Positions 46,501 through 51,371 of a stretch of DNA of 64,000 bases are shown here, in pieces; positions within the stretch are counted from its first letter, which is position 1; the number at the start of each line of letters is the position of its first letter. Source of the DNA: Pseudomonas laurylsulfativorans (GTDB lineage: Bacteria > Pseudomonadota > Gammaproteobacteria > Pseudomonadales > Pseudomonadaceae); the NCBI RefSeq assembly GCF_002906155.1, contig NZ_MUJK01000017.1:1-64000 (forward strand). Reading direction: 5' to 3'. The position numbers were made by a program, and so were the translations under genes. The notes under the pieces were generated by a model. That model did not search any database and had not been told where the DNA came from. It saw nothing but the letters and a program-made list of their open reading frames with translations.

Positions 46501-47501
46501 CCGGCCACGAACAGCGTGGCTTCGGCCAGACCGTAGGAGGCCATGAAATTGCCCGCGGTGAAGCCGCAGGTCGCGAACTTCTCGGCGAAGCGCTCCAGGG
46601 TGTCGAGGCGAATCGGTTCGGAACCGGAATACGCCACGCGCCAGCCACTCAGGTCGAGCCGTTCCAGGGCCGACTCGCTGACCCGCTCGCTGCACAGGCG
46701 ATAGGCAAAATCCGGACCGCCGCTGATGGTGCCGCCGTATTCACTGATCGCTTCGAGCCAGCGCAACGGCCGGCCAAGGAAATACGCCGGCGACATCAAC
46801 ACGCACGGCACACCGCTGAAAATCGGCTGCAGCAGGCCACCGATCAGGCCCATGTCGTGGTACAGCGGCAGCCAGCTGACGATGACGTCGTCGGGGTTCA
46901 GGTCAATGCCGAAACCGTGGCGAATCAGTAACTCGTTGGCCACCAGGTTGCCGTGGCTGACTTGCACGCCTTTGGGTAGCGCGGTGGAGCCGGAGGTGTA
47001 TTGCAGGAAGGCAATGTGATCCTTCTGCAAATCCGCCGCGACCCAGCGCTCGGCCAGCTCAGCGTCAAGGGTATCGACACACAGCAACGGCGGCGCCCCT
47101 TCTATTTGCAGCAAGGCGTCGCGCAGGCCGGCGCTGGTCAGCAGCAAGCGCGGCTGGGCATCGCTGATGATCGACAACAGACGATCCTGGTGATGACGGC
47201 GCGTCGACTCCGGCGGATAGGCTGGCACTGCGATCACGCCGGCGTACAGGCAACCGAAGAACGCCGCGACATAATCCGGACCACTGGGGAACAGCAGCAC
47301 GGCGCGGTCGCCAACATTCGCCTGGGCCTGCAACGCGCCGGCAATCGTCCGCGCCCGTTGATCCAGCTCGCGATAGCTGAGCACCACAGCTTGTTCCGGG
47401 GTCTCGGCGAGAAACCGCAAGGCCACCCGATCCGGCGTCAGGGCCGCGCGGCGCTGAAGGGCTTGGACCATTGTGCTGGGGAGTTCGAACGCGTCGGTCA
47501 T
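34503..47501 (-). CDS. pvdL: PvdL, pyoverdine chromophore non-ribosomal peptide synthetase
   Basis: 4332 residues from ATG 47501 (AGGA upstream). Domain order with approximate residues: acyl ligase 1-570 (YTSGSTALPKG near 170), T1 (Ser near 608), C1 660-1095 (HHIIADGW), A1 1110-1640, T2 (Ser near 1665), C2 1715-2165 (HHIVTEGW), A2 2180-2700, T3 (LGGDS near 2740), epimerase 2780-3225 (HHLVVDGVSW), C3 3240-3690 (HHILIDAW), A3 3700-4225, T4 (Ser near 4270). This AL-T-CAT-CAT-E-CAT plan is that of PvdL, which loads a fatty acid, L-Glu, D-Tyr and L-Dab. No thioesterase, so the chain passes to the next NRPS, not in this window. Promoter candidate at 47665-47688. Confidence 0.97.
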   Translation of the reverse strand: MTDAFELPSTMVQALQRRAALTPDRVALRFLAETPEQAVVLSYRELDQRARTIAGALQAQANVGDRAVLLFPSGPDYVAAFFGCLYAGVIAVPAYPPESTRRHHQDRLLSIISDAQPRLLLTSAGLRDALLQIEGAPPLLCVDTLDAELAERWVAADLQKDHIAFLQYTSGSTALPKGVQVSHGNLVANELLIRHGFGIDLNPDDVIVSWLPLYHDMGLIGGLLQPIFSGVPCVLMSPAYFLGRPLRWLEAISEYGGTISGGPDFAYRLCSERVSESALERLDLSGWRVAYSGSEPIRLDTLERFAEKFATCGFTAGNFMASYGLAEATLFVAGTPRGQGIGNLRVDDLALTQNRAEPGEGSPIMSCGVSQPDHAVLIVDPASLTEVGDNAVGEVWAAGPSIAHGYWRNPEASAKTFVQHAGQTWLRTGDLGFMRNGELFITGRLKDMLILRGHNLYPQDIELTVEREVEVVRKGRVAAFAVNVDGQEGIGIAAEISRSVQKILPPEALIKAIRQAVAEAYQEAPSVVVLLNPGALPKTSSGKLQRSACRNRLVDGSLDSYAVYPSASTESAGQIESGSELQSLIGRIWCEQLQVKQVGADDHFFLLGGNSIAATQVVARLREELGLELNLRLLFEAPTLAAFADGVARQQQDGGLAQGAITALSRQQPMPQSLAQNRLWITWQLDPRSSAYNIPGALRLRGELDEEALRVSFQQLIERHESLRTRFFERDGVALQQVDPAAGFNLQMIDISDLPVAEREARALQIREDEARTQFDLEQGPLLWVTLVRLDDEDHQLLVTLHHIIADGWSLNVLIDEFSRLYAAASQGQQALLAPLPTQYADYGSWQRQWLAQGEGERQLAYWKAQLGDEHPVLSLATDHPRPAQQLRSAARHTVRLGATLSDAIRQTAQAHESTSFMLLLAAFQGLLHRYSGQRDIRIGVPNANRPRLETQGLIGFFINTQVLRAQVDSRLPFVELLAQTRLTALDAQAHQDLPFEQLLEAFPQAREQGLFQVMFNHQQRDLSALRRLPGLLAEELPWHSREAKFDLQLHSEEDRNGRLTLSFDYASELFDTTTIERLAEHFSNLLQAICEQPATAIGDLPLLTATEQHQQSNWATAACAAANQWLPEWLNEQARQTPQRTALVWDGGSLDFAELHTQANRLAHYLRDKGVGPDVCVAIACERSPQLLVGLLAIIKAGGAYVPLDPDYPTERLAYMLSDSGVELLLTQTQWLERLPATDGVSVIAMDALHLESWPSHAPGLHLHGDNLAYVIYTSGSTGQPKGVGNTHAALAERLQWMQATYRLNETDVLMQKAPISFDVSVWECFWPLITGARLLIAGSGEHRDPHRIAQLVQAYGVTTLHFVPPLLSLFIDEPLSAECTSLRRVFSGGEALPAELRNRVLAQLPGVQLHNRYGPTETAINVTHWHCSSVDGERSPIGRPLGNVICRVLDSDLNPVPAGVPGELCISGVGLARGYLGRPALTAERFVVDPLGEPGARLYRTGDRVRWTAHGVIEYLGRLDQQVKLRGFRVEPQEIEARLLAQDGVTQAVVLVRETVAGAQLIGYYTSADNAGDEAGQTARLKSALAAELPEYMVPAQLMRLDAMPLSPSGKLDRRALPEPQWQVREHVEPVSELERHIAGIWREVLGLAQVGLRDDFFALGGHSLLATQIISRTRQACDVELPLRALFEHSELGAFAEQVRLIQASGSTNKQPPIEKVDRSQVVPLSYSQQRMWFLWQMEPDSPAYNVGGMARLRGVLDVARFEAALQALIMRHETLRTTFPSIDGVARQQVHAQSDVRMAWKDFTALDAEGREWQVQQLADDEAHKPFDLETGPLLRACLVKTAEQEHYLVLTLHHIVTEGWAMDIFARELSALYEAFVDERESPLAPLPVQYLDYSVWQRQWLESGERQRQLDYWTTQLGREHPLLELPADRPRPPVQSHQGELYRFDLSDDLAARVRAFNAQHGLTLFMTMTAALAAVLYRYSGQNDLRIGAPVANRIRPESEGLIGAFLNTQVLRCQLDGQMSVGELFEQVRHTVIEGQSHQDLPFDHLVEALQPPRSAAYNPLFQVMCNVQRWEFQQSRTLAGMTVEYLVNDARATKFDLNLEVTDLDHRLGCCLTYSTDLFDEPRIARMAAHWRNLLEALIADPQQRLSELPLLDAGEQQHLLNSLGVEAGEHRLDQCIHHLIAEQALMRKDAPALTFAGQTLSYAELDSRANRLAWMLRERGVGPQVRVGLALERSLEMVVGLLAILKAGGAYVPLDPEYPLDRLHYMIEDSGIGLLLSDAAMFKALGELPSTVGRWCVEEDAAALANYPATELPSISLAQHQAYLIYTSGSTGKPKGVVVSHGEIAMHCRAVIERFGMRPDDCELHFYSINFDAATERLLVPLLSGAQVVLRAQGQWDAQEICGLIRRHHINVLGFTPSYGSQLAQWLATQNEVLPVRMIITGGEALTGEHLARIRAAFKPSQFFNAYGPTETVVMPLASLAPEVLEEGAGSVPIGSVIGDRVAYILDADLALVPQGATGELYVGGAGLAQGYHQRPGMTAERFVADPFVANGGRIYRTGDLVRQRDDGLVEYLGRIDHQVKIRGFRIELGEIETRLLEHESVREAVVLALDAPSGKQLVGYLVSDIAGQSEAQQSALREALKAHLKLQLPDYMVPTHLILLTSMPLTTNGKLDRRALPAPDPELNRQQYVAPSNELELTLAQIWCEVLNVEQVGLNDNFFELGGDSILSIQVVSRARQQGIHFSPRDLFQHQTVQTLAAVATRTEQVSAEQGLIMGESRLTPIQHWFFDTEIPQRQHWNQALLLQPTAPLEPHRLEQALLAVIEQHDALRLRFSRITGQWLAQHQTIPDAPVLWQVRVSSMDKCPALFADAQRSLDLEEGPLMRVLLVDGPEGQQRLFIAIHHLVVDGVSWRVLLDDLQTVYRQLDAQQSVKLPAKTSAFKDWAARLQAYAGSESLREELSWWQTQLAGPSAELPCDHLGGGRQNRHAQTVSVRLDSERTRQLLQQAPSAYRTQVNDLLLTALARVLCRWSGHASALIQLEGHGREALFEEIDLTRSVGWFTSAYPLRLTPSNIEEAAGQGASIKAIKEQLRAVPHKGLGYGVLRYLADDLSRQSMAGLPVAPITFNYLGQFDQSFGDDALFHPLDEAIGAAHDANAPLPNELSVDSQVYGGELVMRWTFSAERFDAQTINDLADAYMGELQSLIEHCLRDDAGGLTPSDFPLAQLNQTQLDALPVPAAVIEDVYPLTPMQEGMLLHTLLEPGTGLYYMQDRYRINSELDPQRFAQAWQAVIARHEALRASFCWNVGEDMLQVIHKPGSTPIEYLDWSDITEAEQEPKLQALLKTERETGFDLLNQAPFHLRLIRVGAARYWFMMSNHHILIDAWCRSLLMNDFFEIYSALGEGRDTQLAVPPRYRDYIGWLQRQSLAEARQWWKTNLQGFERTTPIPSDRPLLREHAGDSGGMIVGDCYTRLDARDGAQLRELAQAHQLTINTFAQAAWALVLRRLSGDRDVLFGVTVAGRPVDMPQMQRTVGLFINSIALRVKMPEDGQRCSVRQWLTGLLDNNMQLREYEYLPLVNIQEQSELPKGQPLFDSLFVFENAPVETSVLDRAQSLNATSDSGRTHTNFPLTAVCYPGDDLGLHLSYDQRYFDEATVERMLGEFKRLLLALVDGFHGDMADLPLLGAQEQDFLLHGCNQSAHDYPLEQSYVALFETRVARHPQRIAASCLDRQYSYLELNERSNRLGHALIAAGVGRDQPVALLAERSLELLGMIIGSFKAGAGYLPLDPGLPSQRLNRIIDLSRTPLLVCTQACREQAQVLLDEFGCSSRPRLLVWEEVQALALSADNPGLYSSPDNLAYVIYTSGSTGLPKGVMVEQRGMLNNQLSKVPYLNLSDADVIAQTASQSFDISVWQFLAAPLFGARVDIVPNTIAHDPQGLLAHVATQGITVLESVPSLIQGMLAQERMSLDGLRWMLPTGEAMPPELAHQWLQRYPDIGLVNAYGPAECSDDVAFFRVDLASTRGSFLPIGTPTDNNLLYVLDDALDLVPLGAVGELCVAGTGVGRGYVSDPLRTAPVFVPNPFGAPGERLYRTGDLARRRSDGVLEYVGRVDHQVKIRGYRIELGEIEARLHEQAEIRDAAVGVQEGVNGKHLVGYLVAADASLDSSERLERIKLRLRAELPEYMVPLHWLWLDKLPLNANGKLDRKALPALEIGQIGRQDYLAPRNDLEQTLADIWAEVLKVEQVGVRDNFFELGGHSLLATQIASRVQKTLQRDVPLRAMFECSTVEELAGYIDGLAASEITEEKVDRLNDLMAELEGF

Positions 47502-47527
47502 GAGGTTTCCTGCCTGATTTCGGCTTG

Positions 47528-47627
47528 GTAGGAGCGAGCCTGCTCGCGAAAATCCGGAGAACACCGCGGGGTGTCAGGCGCCCATCGTCATCGTTGACGA
47601 CCATCGCGAGCGAGCTCGCTCCTACAG
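47528..47627. repeat. REP doublet in the pvdL leader
   Basis: Inverted units GTAGGAGCGAGCCTGCTCGC (47528-47550 region) and CCATCGCGAGCGAGCTCGCT... (47601-47627). The doublet lies between the candidate PvdS promoter (47665-47688) and the pvdL start (47501), so it would be transcribed in the 5' leader. Confidence 0.85.
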
Positions 47628-47664
47628 GGTGATGAAGGTTGCGCAGTGCAATTCACCAATGAGA

Positions 47665-47688
47665 ACGGATGACGTCTGGAAATAATTA
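47665..47688 (-). promoter_or_regulatory. Candidate PvdS promoter of pvdL
   Basis: Minus strand TAATT (47684-47688), 16-base spacer, CGT (47665-47667). It differs from the TAAAT consensus at one base but keeps the exact spacing seen for pvdH, mbtH and pvdY. About 165 bases before the start codon. Confidence 0.55.
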
Positions 47689-47777
47689 GTCGCCAGGCTG
47701 GAACACCAAGCGCGCTGAAGTGCGTCAGCGTGTCGCAGTTCTCACTCTGCACCTTTGTAGCGCATTAGTTCTTTTTC

Positions 47778-47810
47778 TCATTTGACAATCATTATCATTA
47801 AGCCTAATTT
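47778..47810 (+). promoter_or_regulatory. pvdS promoter overlapped by a Fur box
   Basis: TTGACA (47782-47787), 17-base spacer, TAATTT (47805-47810). A Fur-like 19-mer at 47778-47796 (half-site AATCATTATC exact; 13 of 19 overall) covers the -35 and spacer, so iron-loaded Fur would block RNA polymerase. Confidence 0.8.
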
Positions 47811-47884
47811 GTCGCTCGATTGTGCAGGACGGCCCCCCGGTTTATCCCCCGTCCCACTAACCTTTTGGCAGCAGGGTGATTTCC

Positions 47885-48433
47885 ATGATGGAACCAGTGT
47901 CCACAAGCAGGTGCGATACACCGCTACTTCAGGCATTCGTCGACAATCGACTGATTCTGGTGAAGATCGCAGCCCGAATTACCGGTTGCCGTTCACGTGC
48001 CGAAGATGTTGTGCAGGACGCGTTCTTCCGACTGCAATCGGCCCCGCCCATCACCAGTTCGATCAAGGCTCAGCTCAGCTACCTGTTCCAGATCGTGCGC
48101 AACCTGGCGATCGACCACTACCGCAAGCAGGCGCTGGAGCAGAAGTATTCCGGTCCTGAAGAGGAAGGGCTGAATGTGGTGATCCAGGGTGCGTCACCGG
48201 AAACGTCGCATATCAACTTCTCGACGCTGGAGCACATCGCCGACGCGTTGACCGAGTTGCCGAGTCGCACCCGCTACGCCTTCGAGATGTATCGCCTGCA
48301 CGGCGTACCGCAAAAAGACATCGCCAAGGAGCTCGGTGTCTCGCCGACCCTGGTGAACTTCATGATCCGGGATGCGCTGGTGCACTGCCGCAAGGTGTCG
48401 GGCAAGCGTGGGGATACGGTTTCCCGGCATTAA
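47885..48433 (+). CDS. pvdS: ECF sigma factor PvdS (iron-starvation sigma)
   Basis: 182 residues from ATG 47885, 8 bases after GCAGGG; a GTG at 47876 in frame overlaps that site. Sigma region 2 at about 15-85 ('CDTPLLQAFVDNRLILVKIA', 'SRAEDVVQDAFFRLQS') and region 4 at about 120-170 ('LPSRTRYAFEMYRLHG', 'QKDIAKELGVSPTLVNFMI'), near-identical in pattern to P. aeruginosa PvdS. It directs RNA polymerase to TAAAT-N16-CGT promoters, several of which are in this window. Fur-controlled promoter upstream; activity is normally held by anti-sigma FpvR, not in this window. Confidence 0.97.
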   Translation: MMEPVSTSRCDTPLLQAFVDNRLILVKIAARITGCRSRAEDVVQDAFFRLQSAPPITSSIKAQLSYLFQIVRNLAIDHYRKQALEQKYSGPEEEGLNVVIQGASPETSHINFSTLEHIADALTELPSRTRYAFEMYRLHGVPQKDIAKELGVSPTLVNFMIRDALVHCRKVSGKRGDTVSRH

Positions 48434-48453
48434 GGTCCGGTACTTCAGCGCCT

Positions 48454-48528
48454 CCATCGCGAGCAAGCTCGCTCCTGCATTTGCCCTGTGTACGCAGGAC
48501 CCTTTGGGAGCGAGCCTGCTCGCGATGG
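48454..48528. repeat. REP doublet after pvdS
   Basis: Inverted units CCATCGCGAGCAAGCTCGCT... (48454-48479) and TTTGGGAGCGAGCCTGCTCG... (48503-48528), between the convergent pvdS and pvdY genes. Confidence 0.85.
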
Positions 48529-48565
48529 GGCACTCAAGACCACCAAGGATCTTGAGCCTCAAGCA

Positions 48566-49579
48566 TCAGGCCAAACGGCACCGATCAAAAAACCGCTCCC
48601 GCCCCAACACCATCAAGGCCGCGCGCTTATGCGGAAAGTCGAACTCTTTCTCGCAGTGAAAGCACTGGTTCTGCATGTACCCGATCATCTTCGCGTTATC
48701 GGCACGAGGCTCGGCCACCACGCGCTGCGTGCGCGGATCATCGAGAAACAGGTAGTGCACCAGCGCCGATAACCAGCTTGCCACCTTGTGCGGACCGCGA
48801 TGGTTTTCCTCGCCCACCAGCATGTGGATGCCACGGTCGTAATCGCCGGCGTCGTAGAACGGTGCGATGCGATCTTCCTTGGCCCAGTAGGCTTCGAAGT
48901 AAGCGAATGGTTGATCATCGAAACAGCCGATCAGCGTCAGGGTGTGCGGGTCGGCCTCGAGTTTGCTCAGGTACTCGCGATGCTGTTCGAGGCTGCCCTC
49001 TTCCTGCCAGAAACTGGCGACCCGCGGGCTGTTCTGCCAGCGATTGAAACGCGCCAGGTCTTGCTCGATTTCCAGCGTGCGCAAAGAAACCCAGGCCCCC
49101 AGCCGCGCATCGAAACGTCGATACACTTCACCCCGGGGTTTGACCGGTCGCAGCGGATGACGCTTGCCGCCGGTGATGACCATTTGCTGCGGATAGCTGC
49201 CAGTCAGGGAGTGCCCCAGCCACGGCTGCGGCAACTGCCAGAACAAGGTGCGCTCACAGTGATACTGGCCGCTGACGGGGGTCGGGACCAGCAAGCCGCT
49301 GAGCACGGCTTCGGTCGGCACGTCCTGCAGTTGCCAGACCAGGCGCAGACAGTCCGGGTCGCGGGCAAACAGCCAGTAACAGGCCGCCCAAAACGCCTGT
49401 CCTTCAGAGCGGTTGAATCGCTCTAGCAGGTGCACGTGCAACTCGGGGCCACGAACCAGCCGCAGAGTGAGCAGCGGTTGCCCTTCCAGGCTGAGGCTCA
49501 GGCGGCATTCGGTTTCATCAGCGGCAAGACGACTGCCATTGGGCAGGCACAGGGCAGTCAGGTCATTCAGATTGGACAT
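48566..49579 (-). CDS. pvdY: PvdY-like GNAT acetyltransferase of siderophore synthesis
   Basis: 337 residues. The C-terminal 170 form an IucB/RhbD-type GNAT domain: 'SLRTLEIEQDLARFNRWQN', 'FAYFEAYWAKEDRIAPFYDA', 'RGIHMLVGEENHRG', and a closing 'DNAKMIGYMQNQCFHCEKEFDFPHKRA' region in pieces, as in N6-hydroxylysine or N5-hydroxyornithine acetylases. The N-terminal 150 are a beta-rich domain of the same protein group. The likely job is acetylation of N5-hydroxyornithine for the pyoverdine peptide, as for PvdYII; proteins at this locus in other species are less defined. It has a PvdS promoter and converges on pvdS. Confidence 0.82.
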   Translation of the reverse strand: MSNLNDLTALCLPNGSRLAADETECRLSLSLEGQPLLTLRLVRGPELHVHLLERFNRSEGQAFWAACYWLFARDPDCLRLVWQLQDVPTEAVLSGLLVPTPVSGQYHCERTLFWQLPQPWLGHSLTGSYPQQMVITGGKRHPLRPVKPRGEVYRRFDARLGAWVSLRTLEIEQDLARFNRWQNSPRVASFWQEEGSLEQHREYLSKLEADPHTLTLIGCFDDQPFAYFEAYWAKEDRIAPFYDAGDYDRGIHMLVGEENHRGPHKVASWLSALVHYLFLDDPRTQRVVAEPRADNAKMIGYMQNQCFHCEKEFDFPHKRAALMVLGRERFFDRCRLA

Positions 49580-49619
49580 GGGTCGGGCTCACGATAATCG
49601 TCGACAGTTCAACGAGGTG

Positions 49620-49643
49620 ACGTGAGCCACGGCGGGAAATTTA
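49620..49643 (-). promoter_or_regulatory. PvdS (iron-starvation) promoter of pvdY
   Basis: Minus strand TAAAT (49639-49643), 16-base spacer, CGT (49620-49622), 41 bases before the pvdY start. Confidence 0.85.
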
Positions 49644-49654
49644 GGCAAAGACCG

Positions 49655-50473
49655 TCAATTGGCGACGTGTGACGCCGGTTCGCTGTGCGGGACAGGCACC
49701 ACCGCAATCTTGTACGGGTCGAAAATCCTCAGCATCTGGCCGTTGTCCCGCAAGCCTTGCAACAGCTTGCCGAAGGCTTCACCACTGATGGGCGCGGCCG
49801 GACGCAGAATGGCATAGTGGTGATAGATCTGATCGATGCGATCGGACACCAGTAACTCGCTGGCGACTTTCAGATTGCGCAGAAAGTAGTCGCTCAGATA
49901 AGAGCGCGTGACCAAGGCGATGTCGGCCCGGCCGCGCAACACCATCAGCAAATTGCTGTCATGGGAATAGGTCACGGTGGCGTTGTAGTTTTTCGCCAGG
50001 TACTGGGGTTCGGCGTTGAAGTTGGCGAACTCGTAGTGATAGCCACTGAACAGTGCCAGGCGCTTGCCGCTCAGGTCGGCAAAATAGTTTTGCTGCCGGT
50101 CGGGCAGTCGTTGCGCGACAAAAATCTCGGCGTCTTCCAGCCCCATGTCGACAGTGGTATGAGGAATGTCTTCCCAACCCCAGGCAGGATTTTCGAAGAT
50201 GGCCATGTCGATCCGGCCCTGCTTGAGGTCACCGAAGCGACGGGGTATGGACGTGGGCACCAGGACAAACTGGTAATCGCTTTGCGATGCGTTCAGGGCC
50301 TCGACCAGTTGCGGCAGCAACCCGGTATCGGCTCCGGATTCCGGGCGCACGGTGTAGGGCGGAAAGTGCGCAGCACCTATACGCACCAGTTGTGCAGCCT
50401 GGGACGGCATCATCACTGACACTGCAAGCATCGCCAGCAAAAGCCGCGAGGCTGTCCGAATTGGCGAACCCAT
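49655..50473 (-). CDS. Periplasmic solute-binding protein, family 3
   Basis: 272 residues from ATG 50473, with GGAG upstream; the GTG seven codons earlier is weaker. Signal peptide to about residue 26 (SQAAQLVR). Type II periplasmic-binding fold: 'GAAHFPPYTVRPESGADTGLLPQLVEAL' region in parts, 'RIDMAIFENPAW', 'LVTRSYLSDY'. No permease or ATPase gene is adjacent, so it may be an orphan binding protein or act with another partner. Its stop lies 12 bases from the pvdY promoter; it is read in the same direction, so read-through into pvdY is possible. Confidence 0.8.
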   Translation of the reverse strand: MGSPIRTASRLLLAMLAVSVMMPSQAAQLVRIGAAHFPPYTVRPESGADTGLLPQLVEALNASQSDYQFVLVPTSIPRRFGDLKQGRIDMAIFENPAWGWEDIPHTTVDMGLEDAEIFVAQRLPDRQQNYFADLSGKRLALFSGYHYEFANFNAEPQYLAKNYNATVTYSHDSNLLMVLRGRADIALVTRSYLSDYFLRNLKVASELLVSDRIDQIYHHYAILRPAAPISGEAFGKLLQGLRDNGQMLRIFDPYKIAVVPVPHSEPASHVAN

Positions 50474-50566
50474 CAAAACAACCCCACTCCCCAATAAAAC
50501 GGCATCAATGCCTTCAAGCTAGGCGCTTTTGTCCAGTTAGCCAGTTTAATGCAGGCCAATACAAGC

Positions 50567-51193
50567 TTATTGCCGGTCTCCCAGCACCAGAATCAACGCT
50601 TCATCGGCCAACTGATCAAGGCTCATGCTACCGCCGGCGCGAAACCAGGTGGTGGTCCAGGACAATGCGCCGGTCAGGAAGCGTCGGGTAATGAACACAT
50701 CACCGCGGATAAACCCGGCGGTCTTGGCTTCGCCCAGGATTTGCAGCCAGATGTCTTCGTAGATATCGCGCAGCGCCAGGACCTTGGCCTGGCCGTCTTC
50801 GGACAGCGAGCGCCATTCGTAGACCAGCACCGCCATGGCCTCGCCGCTGCCGCCCATGATCGACTGCAATTCACAGCGGATCAGCGCCAGCACCCGCTCG
50901 CGCACATTGCCCGCCTCGGCGATGGCTGCACGCATCAACGCGGTGTTGTAGAGGATGGTTTCCTCCATCACCGCGCGCAGGATTTCGTCCTTGCTTTTGA
51001 AGTGATGGAAAATACTCCCGGACTGAATGCCCACGGCACCGGCCAGGTCGCGCACGGTCGTGCGCTCATAGCCTTTATTGCGGAACAGGTGGGCCGCCAC
51101 TTGCAGCAGCTTGCCCCGGGCGCTGTCCGGATCGGTCAATTGGCCGTCGTCCACCAATTCGCGCATGACCCTCAGGGCTTTTTGCTCGTCCAC
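50567..51193 (-). CDS. atuR: AtuR, TetR-family repressor of terpene utilisation
   Basis: 208 residues from the GTG at 51193, which has AGGAG 7 bases before it; the upstream TTG at 51217 lies before that site. TetR helix-turn-helix at about 25-72 ('LLQVAAHLFRNKGYERTTVR', 'GIQSGSIFHHFKSKDEIL'). It is divergent from atuA with two CAAGCGCTTG dyads between, fitting AtuR of P. aeruginosa, which binds two inverted repeats in the same intergenic region and is released when terpenes are used. Confidence 0.88.
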   Translation of the reverse strand: MDEQKALRVMRELVDDGQLTDPDSARGKLLQVAAHLFRNKGYERTTVRDLAGAVGIQSGSIFHHFKSKDEILRAVMEETILYNTALMRAAIAEAGNVRERVLALIRCELQSIMGGSGEAMAVLVYEWRSLSEDGQAKVLALRDIYEDIWLQILGEAKTAGFIRGDVFITRRFLTGALSWTTTWFRAGGSMSLDQLADEALILVLGDRQ

Positions 51194-51281
51194 CCGTTCT
51201 CTCCTACAGTCGATCAATCAATAACGCCGATCCCCCCGAAAACAGCGGGGTTGCGCGGGCAATTTAAGCTCATGGATGCAA

Positions 51282-51340
51282 CCAAGCAAGCGCTTGGGCA
51301 GAAGATAATCAAGTCATTTACAAACCAAGCGCTTGCTTGG
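51282..51340. promoter_or_regulatory. Paired AtuR operators
   Basis: CAAGCGCTTG occurs at 51287-51296 and 51326-51335. Each is extended on one side by CCAAG (51282-51286, and CTTGG at 51336-51340), so the two 16-base sites CCAAGCAAGCGCTTGG are mirror images, centres 39 bases apart. This suits a TetR dimer pair controlling both atuR and atuA. Confidence 0.8.
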
Positions 51341-51371
51341 TAATGTCGATGCACTTCGGTTGGAGGTGGCT

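Noticed and set aside
35013..46931. Several plus-strand open frames of 370-760 codons inside pvdL
   Set aside because: They mirror the periodic codon pattern of the NRPS on the other strand and have no ribosome sites or recognisable domains.
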